Source of the DNA: an uncultured Bacteroides sp.
Lineage (GTDB): Bacteria > Bacteroidota > Bacteroidia > Bacteroidales > Bacteroidaceae
Assembly: GCA_900553185.1 (NCBI GenBank)
Contig: USCT01000003.1
Span: 62,001-126,000 of the forward strand
Direction: 5' to 3'
Length of the DNA: 64,000 nt
In this document: positions 52,817-60,072 of the stretch, in pieces
Layout of the letters: every line of letters starts with the position of its first letter
Position numbering within the stretch: position 1 is the stretch's first letter
Notes under the pieces: generated by a model
Databases searched by the model: none
What the model saw: only the letters and a program-made list of their open reading frames with translations
Told to the model about the DNA's origin: nothing
Translations under genes and position numbers: made by a program

Positions 52817-54391
52817 GTGACAAGCGAATTAGTAGTAGATGTACAGCCCAAAGAAATTTCCATCGCCCTACTGGAAGATAAGAATCTGGTGGAATTTCAG
52901 AAAGAAGAACGAAATCTTTCGTTCGCTGTAGGGAACATGTACGTGGGCAAAGTCAGAAAACTGATGCCCGGACTCAACGCCTGCTTTGTAGATGTAGGCT
53001 TTGAAAAAGACGCTTTTCTTCATTACTTAGACTTAGGCCCGCAGTTTCATTCTTATCAGAAGTATCTGAAGCAGGTCTTAAGCGACCGTAAAAAGCTTTA
53101 TCCTATTTCGAAGGCTTCCATGCTTCCCGATATTGAGAAGGAAGGTACCATCTCAAACGTACTCCAGCAGGGACAGGAAGTCATCGTACAAATTGTTAAG
53201 GAACCTATTTCTACCAAAGGACCACGCTTAACGTGCGAATTATCCTTCGCCGGACGATACTTGGTTCTTATTCCTTTCAACGACAAGGTTTCGGTTTCTC
53301 AAAAAATCAAGTCCAGCGAAGAACGCGCTCGTTTGAAACAACTGCTACAAAGTATTAAACCGAAAAACTTCGGAGTAATAGTACGCACGGTAGCCGAAGG
53401 AAAACGAGTAGCCGAACTCGATGCGGAACTTAAAGTTTTGTTGAAACATTGGGATGATACCATTACAAAAGTACAGAAGGCCTCTAAACTCCCTTCATTG
53501 GTCTATGAGGAAACCAGTCGGACCGTAGCCATGCTCCGCGACTTGTTCAACCCCTCTTACGAAAATATTTATGTAAACGATTCTGCCGTTTATAATGAAG
53601 TAAAAGATTATGTAGCACTGATTGCCCCAGAACGGACAGATATTGTCAAGTTCTACAAAGGTCAACTTCCCATCTTCGACAATTTCGGTATTACCAAACA
53701 AATTAAGTCGTCATTCGGAAAAACAGTTTCCTATAAAAGCGGTGCATACCTGATCATCGAACATACAGAAGCGCTGCACGTAGTCGATGTAAACAGCGGG
53801 AACCGTTCTAAAGCCAGCAACGGACAGGAGGCCAATGCACTGGATGTTAATCTGGGGGCGGCTGATGAATTGGCCAGACAATTGCGACTGCGAGATATGG
53901 GAGGCATTATCGTTGTTGATTTTATCGATATGAATTTGGCCGAAAACCGCCAAAAACTTTATGAGCGAATGTGTCAGAATATGCAGAAAGACCGTGCCAA
54001 GCACAACATACTTCCGCTCAGTAAATTCGGCTTAATGCAAATCACACGTCAACGTGTACGTCCTGCCATGGACGTCACAACCGATGAAGATTGTCCTACC
54101 TGCTTTGGAAAGGGAAAAATCAAACCTTCCATTCTTTTTACAGATACTCTGGAAAGTAAAATTGACTACCTGGTCAATAAGTTAAAAATGAAGAAATTCA
54201 CCTTGCATATCCACCCGTATGTAGCAGCTTATGTCAATCAGGGTATTGTTTCCCTGAAAAGAAAGTGGCAAATGAAATACGGATTCGGTATCAAAGTCAT
54301 TCCGAACCAGAACTTGGCTTTCCTCCAATACAAGTTTTATGATGTATTCGGTGAGGAAATTGACATGAAAGAAGAGTTCGAAATTAAATAA
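52817..54391 (+). CDS. rng: ribonuclease G
   Basis: The 524-residue endoribonuclease cuts single-stranded RNA in rRNA maturation and mRNA decay. It has an N-terminal S1-type domain (about 35-125), the catalytic domain with the magnesium-binding Asp in VVDVNSGNR and VVDFIDMN, and the zinc-link Cys pair CPTCFGKG. It begins with GTG at 52817 (product MTSELVVDVQPKE); no ATG nearby would keep this conserved start. Confidence 0.95.
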   Translation: MTSELVVDVQPKEISIALLEDKNLVEFQKEERNLSFAVGNMYVGKVRKLMPGLNACFVDVGFEKDAFLHYLDLGPQFHSYQKYLKQVLSDRKKLYPISKASMLPDIEKEGTISNVLQQGQEVIVQIVKEPISTKGPRLTCELSFAGRYLVLIPFNDKVSVSQKIKSSEERARLKQLLQSIKPKNFGVIVRTVAEGKRVAELDAELKVLLKHWDDTITKVQKASKLPSLVYEETSRTVAMLRDLFNPSYENIYVNDSAVYNEVKDYVALIAPERTDIVKFYKGQLPIFDNFGITKQIKSSFGKTVSYKSGAYLIIEHTEALHVVDVNSGNRSKASNGQEANALDVNLGAADELARQLRLRDMGGIIVVDFIDMNLAENRQKLYERMCQNMQKDRAKHNILPLSKFGLMQITRQRVRPAMDVTTDEDCPTCFGKGKIKPSILFTDTLESKIDYLVNKLKMKKFTLHIHPYVAAYVNQGIVSLKRKWQMKYGFGIKVIPNQNLAFLQYKFYDVFGEEIDMKEEFEIK

Positions 54392-54392
54392 A

Positions 54393-54439
54393 AAAGATGG
54401 CTGTATGTCTATTCGTTATTGAATCATACAGCCATCTTT
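54393..54439. terminator. intrinsic terminator between rng and the Fe-S repair gene
   Basis: A perfect 15-bp stem (AAAGATGGCTGTATG, 54393-54407, with 54425-54439) with A and T runs on both sides serves the two converging genes. Confidence 0.88.
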
Positions 54440-54467
54440 ATAATATAACCCTATATAAGGGATGCTT

Positions 54468-55199
54468 TTATTTTACCCATTTTTCCTCCAGTCTTACTGC
54501 TTGCGGAAAAATTAAGTTATTCTCCAGATGAATATGCTCATAGAGATGTCCTACAAAATCTTCCAGTTCATGCATCAATAGCCGATAACTGTTACATCCG
54601 TCCTCAGGTACAGTAAATTGTCCGGTTAATTCTGCTATACGATGATAACGATTCCCTTCTCCTTCGTGCTCCATACGCATTACCCGAATCGGATTTGCGA
54701 CTGTACCACAATGCATCTGCCCGATAAATTGTTTTTGCTCCGCTGCCCCGAATAATTCCAACAAATAAGGAAACAAAACATTTTCCTCCTTCTGCAGATG
54801 CATCTCCAGATCTTCCAGCGATTCAACAAACAACGAATGCAGTTCATGCAGTTCAGGATGAACTGCACCATGCACAGTTTCCACCTTCTCCAGCAAGGCT
54901 AAGATTTCCGGTCCACGACGACGAATATAGCGATGATGAATCTTCAACACATAATCTATCAATAGGTCCAACGGCCAGGTTGAGAATCCGTTTGATACCT
55001 TATAATCCGATGATGATGTTTCCAACGCATCCAGAACTTCTTCCACTGAAACACCAGCGTTCCTACAGGCATTTTCCAAACAAACATCTCCATGGCAACA
55101 AAAATCAATGCCAAAATCAGAAAACACACGTGCCGTTGAATAATCGGCCGCAACAATCTGCCCTACCTCCCAGCTTTTATTCCAATTCTTCTTTTCCAT
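54468..55199 (-). CDS. ric: iron-sulfur cluster repair di-iron protein (RIC/ScdA)
   Basis: The 243-residue protein has an N-terminal ScdA_N domain (about 5-62, with DFGIDFCCHGD) and a hemerythrin-like domain (about 80-235) whose His/Glu ligands lie in KIHHRYI, HPELHELH, HLQKEENVLFPYL, MEHEGEG and LYEHIHLENNLIFP. RIC proteins repair Fe-S clusters damaged by nitric oxide or oxidants. A 16-bp palindrome at 55273-55288 upstream is a possible operator. Confidence 0.93.
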   Translation of the reverse strand: MEKKNWNKSWEVGQIVAADYSTARVFSDFGIDFCCHGDVCLENACRNAGVSVEEVLDALETSSSDYKVSNGFSTWPLDLLIDYVLKIHHRYIRRRGPEILALLEKVETVHGAVHPELHELHSLFVESLEDLEMHLQKEENVLFPYLLELFGAAEQKQFIGQMHCGTVANPIRVMRMEHEGEGNRYHRIAELTGQFTVPEDGCNSYRLLMHELEDFVGHLYEHIHLENNLIFPQAVRLEEKWVK

Positions 55200-55272
55200 A
55201 AGTCTAAAATAATCTCGTTGAATTAATCTTTATTCTGATGTTGCAAAGATCTATAACTTCGATGATATATTT

Positions 55273-55288
55273 TGTCACACATGTTACA
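55273..55288. promoter_or_regulatory. TGTnACA palindrome, possible Crp/Fnr-type operator
   Basis: TGTCACACATGTTACA is a perfect dyad in the form TGTnACA-nn-TGTnACA. It lies 74-89 bp before the ric start. The shape suits a dimeric regulator of the Crp/Fnr type, members of which control nitric-oxide responses; the regulator is not known. Confidence 0.45.
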
Positions 55289-55607
55289 CCTGTCCCAACA
55301 TATCATTCGTTTCTCGCCGAAACACAACAATATTTTCCATTTCATACATATATTGCCTGAATAAACAGACAAAACGTCTATTTTTTGTCAGTTTGACATT
55401 CCATCAATGGCAGAACATAAAAAATCAAATTTACATACTTTAAAAACTCCCGTATTTTGTTTAAATAGGTTTGCGCAAGTTTAAAATACCTCCTCAATTG
55501 CATCCAATAACCTGTTGGCGGCATAACCTTTGCAGAATGACAGGTGAACCGACCGACCGGAAGGTGGGAAGGTCCAAGAAAATAAAGATAATAAATAACT
55601 TAAACAT

Positions 55608-55613
55608 AGGAGG
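55608..55613 (+). promoter_or_regulatory. perfect Shine-Dalgarno sequence of hsp20
   Basis: AGGAGG lies 7 nt before the ATG at 55621. It fixes the start and is unusual in this window, where most genes have none. Confidence 0.85.
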
Positions 55614-55620
55614 TTTAATT

Positions 55621-56058
55621 ATGATACCTGTTAGAAAATACAACAATCAGAATTGGTTACCAAGCATTTTTAATGACTTTTTCGATAACGATTGGATGGT
55701 AAAGACTAACGCTACAGCACCGGCTATCAACGTAATTGAAAGCGATAAAGATTATAAAGTAGAAGTTGCTGCTCCGGGTATGACAAAAGACGATTTCAAT
55801 ATCCATTTGAGTGAAGACAATGAATTGGTCATCACGATGGAAAAGAAAAACGAAACAAAAGAAGAAGACAAAGAAAACAAGAAATACTTGCGTCGCGAGT
55901 TTTCTTACTCTAAGTTCCAGCAGGCTCTTGTTTTACCGGATGACGTAGAAAAAGAAAAAATTAACGCCAATGTTTCCGATGGAGTACTTACCATAGAATT
56001 ACCGAAACGTACACCAGAAGAAAAAGCAAAAATCAGTCGTCAGATTGAAATTCATTAA
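55621..56058 (+). CDS. Hsp20/alpha-crystallin family small heat-shock protein
   Basis: The 145-residue chaperone has the N-terminal segment with LPSIFNDFFDNDW, the alpha-crystallin domain (about 35-130; YKVEVAAPGMTKDDFNIHL, RREFSYSKFQQALVLPDDV, GVLTIELPKR) and a short tail. Such proteins bind unfolding proteins as oligomers without ATP. The open frame upstream of the ATG at 55621 has no coding character and the Shine-Dalgarno sequence marks the true start. Confidence 0.95.
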   Translation: MIPVRKYNNQNWLPSIFNDFFDNDWMVKTNATAPAINVIESDKDYKVEVAAPGMTKDDFNIHLSEDNELVITMEKKNETKEEDKENKKYLRREFSYSKFQQALVLPDDVEKEKINANVSDGVLTIELPKRTPEEKAKISRQIEIH

Positions 56059-56083
56059 TTTTCATCATTGATAACTTATCGGG

Positions 56084-56119
56084 AAATCCCCTTGCACAAC
56101 GCTGCAGGGGGATTTTTTT
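56084..56119 (+). terminator. intrinsic terminator after hsp20
   Basis: A 13-bp stem with one G-T pair (AAATCCCCTTGCA, 56084-56096, with 56103-56115) is followed by seven T. Confidence 0.9.
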
Positions 56120-56210
56120 GTCGCATTGCGGATAAAAGACAGCATTTACAACCAGATTGCAGAAACAGATATTTACCTTTGTAATATCAGAATTTTCAAC
56201 CTTCCGTACC

Positions 56211-56642
56211 ATGCATACAGAACAATACAGTACCATCCTTGAAGAAGTAGGCATCCGCCCAACTGCTACCCGCCTGCTTATCTACGGAACCATTGCCGGA
56301 CTGACCGATACATTCAGTTTAGGTAATCTGGAAGATTTGCTCCCCAGCATAGACAAGTCGGTCATCTTCCGAACACTGACACTTTTCCACAACCATCACC
56401 TCATCCATGGAGTAGACGATGGAAGCGGATCACACAAATACTGTCTCTGCCATAACCACGGTCATTGTCTGAACGAGGAAGCACATTGCCATTTCTACTG
56501 TGAACACTGCCAGAAAACTTACTGTCTGGACGAAGATAGTATTCCTCCCATTCGGTTACCGGAAGGATTCATTGCCAATAAAGTCAGTTATGTAGTAAAA
56601 GGTATCTGTAGTGAATGTGCCCGGAAAGAGCAGAAACGATGA
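56211..56642 (+). CDS. Fur-family transcriptional repressor
   Basis: The 143-residue protein has the Fur winged helix (about 10-75; RPTATRLLIYGTIAG, DKSVIFRTLTLF) and a dimerisation domain with an unusually His/Cys-rich segment (HKYCLCHNHGHC, HCHFYCEHC) and a final CSEC pair. The Cys pairs should hold a structural zinc; the His cluster could sense zinc, iron or peroxide, so Zur-, Fur- and PerR-like roles are all possible. The ATG at 56211 is preferred; a TACCTTTG -7-like box at 56174-56181 lies upstream of it. Its stress-gene neighbours favour a redox or metal-stress role. Confidence 0.88.
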   Translation: MHTEQYSTILEEVGIRPTATRLLIYGTIAGLTDTFSLGNLEDLLPSIDKSVIFRTLTLFHNHHLIHGVDDGSGSHKYCLCHNHGHCLNEEAHCHFYCEHCQKTYCLDEDSIPPIRLPEGFIANKVSYVVKGICSECARKEQKR

Positions 56643-56734
56643 CAAAAAAGACCGGATACCCCTGTCACGAGGTCACCGGCCTTTCCTCATAGGCTTTCAG
56701 TTGACTTCCGGTTCTGAAACCGGGAGTTGTTCTA

Positions 56735-57097
56735 TCATGCATTCAGCAATACTTTCTGGATAGCATCTTTCAGTGCATGCTTGGGCATAGCTCCCTGTGC
56801 CATCTGCGGGGAACCCGTCATCGGAATGAACAACAACGAAGGTACACTACGGATTCCAAACAAAGCAGCCAATTCCTCTTCTGCATCCACATCAATCTTA
56901 TAAATGTCCACTTTACCCTCGTATTCGCCTGCCAGCTCATCCAATACAGGAGCCAGCATTTTGCACGGGCCACACCAGGTAGCGTAAAAATCAATCAGTG
57001 CCGGACGTTCGCCGAGGAACTTCCACTCGTTGGGGTTCGTTTCGTAGTTTGCTACTTTGGTCAAAAAATCTGCTTTTGTCAAATGAGTTGCTTTCAT
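56735..57097 (-). CDS. trxA: thioredoxin
   Basis: The 120-residue thioredoxin has the active site WCGPC in FYATWCGPCKMLAPV, the buried Asp in ALIDFY and the cis-proline in RSVPSLLF. It lies 26 bp after a small membrane protein gene on the same strand, so the two share a promoter. It reduces protein disulfides in the cytoplasm. Confidence 0.95.
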   Translation of the reverse strand: MKATHLTKADFLTKVANYETNPNEWKFLGERPALIDFYATWCGPCKMLAPVLDELAGEYEGKVDIYKIDVDAEEELAALFGIRSVPSLLFIPMTGSPQMAQGAMPKHALKDAIQKVLLNA

Positions 57098-57123
57098 AAT
57101 CTTCTATGTTTTAATGTTATTAC

Positions 57124-57360
57124 TTAATTCTTTTTATTCTGGTAAGGCTTTACAAAATCCTTATAGATAGCCTTTGTTTCTGTAGGAGTACTACATCCAC
57201 CGCAACAGCATCCTTTATTCAGGACAACCAATCCAACGAACAAGACTCCCAACATGAGCAGGAAATAATCACCTGCATACAAGCCGTAAGAAGCACCGCC
57301 TACTCCAGCTATCAGACGTATCCATCTGGAAATATCCCAATTATTAAACAAATTACCCAT
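57124..57360 (-). CDS. DUF2892-like membrane protein with Cys cluster
   Basis: The 78-residue protein has two hydrophobic segments (about 13-30 and 32-48) like the DUF2892/YgaP membrane domain, followed by the Cys cluster KGCCCGGCS and a polar tail. The cluster faces one side of the membrane right after the second helix. It is the first gene of an operon with thioredoxin and is divergent from oxyR, so a redox or sulfur-transfer role is plausible; none is established. Confidence 0.8.
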   Translation of the reverse strand: MGNLFNNWDISRWIRLIAGVGGASYGLYAGDYFLLMLGVLFVGLVVLNKGCCCGGCSTPTETKAIYKDFVKPYQNKKN

Positions 57361-57385
57361 AGCTTCTGTTTTTAGGTTTCTGATA

Positions 57386-57417
57386 CAAAAGTAATACTGA
57401 CCACTAGGTTATACAAC
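57386..57417 (-). promoter_or_regulatory. promoter of the DUF2892-trxA operon
   Basis: On the minus strand GTTG (57414-57417), a 20-bp spacer and TACTTTTG (57386-57393) fit the consensus. It lies in the short gap shared with oxyR. Confidence 0.7.
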
Positions 57418-57430
57418 AGTTTTTTCCTAT

Positions 57431-57456
57431 CTTCGTATAGACAAAATCTATCGAAG
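57431..57456. promoter_or_regulatory. dyad just before oxyR
   Basis: CTTCGTATAGA and TCTATCGAAG form an inverted repeat with one unpaired base around CAAAA, ending one base before the oxyR start. It overlaps a TATCTTCG -7-like box (57428-57435) and could be an OxyR self-control site. Confidence 0.5.
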
Positions 57457-57457
57457 C

Positions 57458-58399
57458 ATGAATCTGCAACAAATGGAATATATCGTGGCACTGAACAAGT
57501 ACCGCCACTTCGTACTGGCAGCCGAAGCATGTGGAGTCACCCAACCTACCCTGAGCGCCATGATTCAGAAACTGGAAGAGGAACTCGATGTAAAGGTATT
57601 TAACCGAGACCGGAAGAAAATCGCTCCTACCCCCATCGGTGAAAAGATTATCCGTCAGGCACAGATTGCCTTGAACGAGACTCAACGCATCAAAGAACTG
57701 GTGGCCGATGAGACCGACAGCATGACCGGCAACCTGCGCATAGGTGTCCTGCCGACCATTGCTCCGTACCTGGTTCCAGATTTCATCCATCATTTCCGGA
57801 AAACTTATCCGGATGTCAACCTTTTCATCGACGAACGGGCCAATAAGGCACTGATTCAGGAACTGGAGTACGGAAACCTGGACATTGTACTGACTACGCC
57901 TCCGGAAGACTCCGGAAACCTGCTGGAAATACCGGTCTACACCGAACGCTTTGTAGCCTATTTCTCCGAAAAATGCGACCAAGCTTGCCGGGCAATTACC
58001 ACCAATAATCTGCCTGCGGAACAGATGTGGATACTAAGAGAAGGACACTGTGTACCAAACGGTTCTTTGGATTTTTGTAAGAACAAAGAAATAGGAAATC
58101 ACATCTATGAAGCAGGAAGCATAGAGACCCTGATACGTATAGTCGACCGGAACGGAGGTTATACCATTATCCCAGAACTTCATATAAATTTCCTGACAAA
58201 AGAACAAAAAGAAAACATTCTGCCACTTCAAACAGATCCGCCCGCTCAGAGACGAGTATCTATACTGATTAAGGATGATTTTATCAGAGAACGGATGGTC
58301 AATGCCGTATTTGATACGTTAAATATGATTCTTCCTCCACACATGATGGAAAAAAGATCCGGCAAACACTCCATCCGGTTAAGAAGCAGTAAAAATTAA
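57458..58399 (+). CDS. oxyR: hydrogen-peroxide-sensing regulator OxyR
   Basis: The 313-residue LysR-type regulator has the N-terminal helix-turn-helix (LAAEACGVTQPTLSAMIQKLE) and a ligand-type domain with the two redox cysteines of OxyR, Cys198 and Cys207, in GHCVPNGSLDFC. Their eight-residue spacing and positions agree with Cys199/Cys208 of E. coli OxyR. A disulfide between them on peroxide exposure would activate target genes; the divergent thioredoxin operon is a likely target. Confidence 0.95.
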   Translation: MNLQQMEYIVALNKYRHFVLAAEACGVTQPTLSAMIQKLEEELDVKVFNRDRKKIAPTPIGEKIIRQAQIALNETQRIKELVADETDSMTGNLRIGVLPTIAPYLVPDFIHHFRKTYPDVNLFIDERANKALIQELEYGNLDIVLTTPPEDSGNLLEIPVYTERFVAYFSEKCDQACRAITTNNLPAEQMWILREGHCVPNGSLDFCKNKEIGNHIYEAGSIETLIRIVDRNGGYTIIPELHINFLTKEQKENILPLQTDPPAQRRVSILIKDDFIRERMVNAVFDTLNMILPPHMMEKRSGKHSIRLRSSKN

Positions 58400-58428
58400 A
58401 AAACAGAATATCACACCAATTATTCAAA

Positions 58429-58465
58429 CAACGTATCGGCCCACTATCAAACAACCGGTACGTTG
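58429..58465. terminator. hairpin between oxyR and the converging gene
   Basis: CAACGTATCGG (58429-58439) pairs with 58455-58465 over 11 bp with one G-T pair. T runs are short, so efficiency is uncertain. Confidence 0.5.
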
Positions 58466-58478
58466 GTCTCATCAATAT

Positions 58479-59930
58479 CTATTCCCCCAATTTCGTATAA
58501 CGTTTATAAATATCAAGATTGTAAATAATACCTATTTGCTTACAAGTAGCTATCTCGCGTGAGACAGTACGATAATCTCCGGCACAATTTTCATCCACAA
58601 GTCCGGTATCGTACAATACTTTCAGTTCAGGAAGAAGTTCGGAAGCATTCAAGTCCATCAATGTAATAGTAAGCAACCCTACAAGAGTTCCATCACAACA
58701 ATATCTGTTTTCCAATTTTCCCTGATAAAAGACCAATAAATTACGAAACCATTCTATAACTTCGGCTCTACGCTCAGGCTGATGCCATACAATTTGGGCT
58801 ACAGCTCCCACCACACACAAACGGGCATACGTATACAATCCAGGAGTTTGCATATAATCCATCAATACCTCCAAACGGTCCTTACCCAACAAATAAACCG
58901 TAGGAATGTATATATCATCCATAAAATCTCCTACATGATAATTATAAAACGCTTCATTCTGACGAAGTGTTTCAAGAACTACCGACAAAGAACTGGGATT
59001 ACCCAGCTCACCCAATAAAATCATGCAATGTATCATCACAGACGTATACGCAGAATTACAACGCTCCTGAATAATTCCTTCGCACGTACATCCCGTCTCA
59101 AAAAGGGTAATTTGTTCAAGATCGGCTCTCAACTCATCATGTGGCAATGCCAGTATTTTCTGTATCAATTCATCAGGAAGTCGATTGGCATACTTTGGAT
59201 CATATAGAATCGGTACGATCCATTCATGCCTTACTGAAAGTTCGGTAGGATAATCAGGATGAATATACGAGTAGGGCTCCTCTTCTATATGAAACATATT
59301 TCCCAGATAATTTCCCATCTTATGCAACATTCCCATTAAATGAGGAGGAATGTACTCACTTCCTTTACGGGGCTCTTTCATACCGGGAAGCAAATACAAG
59401 AAGTCACCATTCAAAGCCTCATTCAGCCTGGAATAATACGTTGTAAGTTCCAGATTATCGGCCGCTACCAACAAATGTTTTCCATCCTTTCCAAACTCGT
59501 AATTAAACAACGGAATATCTTCCGTATCTTCTTCGAGAATGTATTTTACATATCTGAAAGCAGAATCTGGCTCAATTCCTCCTTCTTCAGCAAAAGCTAT
59601 CGCACCATAGATCAAGTTATGCACTTCCTCATAGCTTACTTTAACCAATTGCTCATTTTGTTGAATCTTATGAATTTTTTCCTCGTAAGACAATCGATCC
59701 AGACTGAAATGATAACTACATTTCATGACTCCCCGACAGAGCTTATCTATCAGGAAGCATCCCATAGTAAATGTCCCTTTGGTATGGCAACGGGTGACCA
59801 AAGCAAAAACGATGTCAGCACCCTTCCAGTTTACTGATGCATAACAATCACCGATAGGCAATGTACGAACCTTCTGCTGCATGTACTGTTCAGGAGAAAG
59901 TTGTTTGAATTTATTCTGTTTTTTTGCCAT
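58479..59930 (-). CDS. protein of unknown function, HEAT-like, possibly DUF1186-related
   Basis: The 483-residue protein has no signal peptide or membrane helix. The N-terminal 110 residues form a mixed alpha/beta region (LPIGDCYASVNWKGADIVFA, then TKGTFTMGCFLID). Residues about 225-480 look like helical repeats of HEAT type, as in DUF1186 proteins. Several Cys are scattered (TGCTCEG). It has no operon partner and its base composition is somewhat more AT-rich than the amino-acid genes. I cannot assign a function. Confidence 0.65.
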   Translation of the reverse strand: MAKKQNKFKQLSPEQYMQQKVRTLPIGDCYASVNWKGADIVFALVTRCHTKGTFTMGCFLIDKLCRGVMKCSYHFSLDRLSYEEKIHKIQQNEQLVKVSYEEVHNLIYGAIAFAEEGGIEPDSAFRYVKYILEEDTEDIPLFNYEFGKDGKHLLVAADNLELTTYYSRLNEALNGDFLYLLPGMKEPRKGSEYIPPHLMGMLHKMGNYLGNMFHIEEEPYSYIHPDYPTELSVRHEWIVPILYDPKYANRLPDELIQKILALPHDELRADLEQITLFETGCTCEGIIQERCNSAYTSVMIHCMILLGELGNPSSLSVVLETLRQNEAFYNYHVGDFMDDIYIPTVYLLGKDRLEVLMDYMQTPGLYTYARLCVVGAVAQIVWHQPERRAEVIEWFRNLLVFYQGKLENRYCCDGTLVGLLTITLMDLNASELLPELKVLYDTGLVDENCAGDYRTVSREIATCKQIGIIYNLDIYKRYTKLGE

Positions 59931-60004
59931 AATACATTTCTTGTTATCGTAAAATTAAAAGAATTCTTTTCAATAACGAATAATTCTAACGTTATTTAAA
60001 AAAA

Positions 60005-60041
60005 CAGCCGTTCCGTATCATTATTTTATACGGAACGGCTG
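60005..60041 (-). terminator. intrinsic terminator of carB
   Basis: A perfect 14-bp stem (CAGCCGTTCCGTAT, 60005-60018, with 60028-60041) is followed on the minus strand by seven T. Confidence 0.92.
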
Positions 60042-60072
60042 ATCATATTAATAAAAGTTATAAAAATATCTG

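Larger units (their letters stand above)
55200..55620. other. region between ric and hsp20
   Basis: The region holds the divergent control DNA of two stress genes. Seen are the palindrome at 55273-55288, a TAGGTTTG -7-like box (55466-55473, no good -33 box) and the Shine-Dalgarno sequence of hsp20. No gene is visible. Confidence 0.55.
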
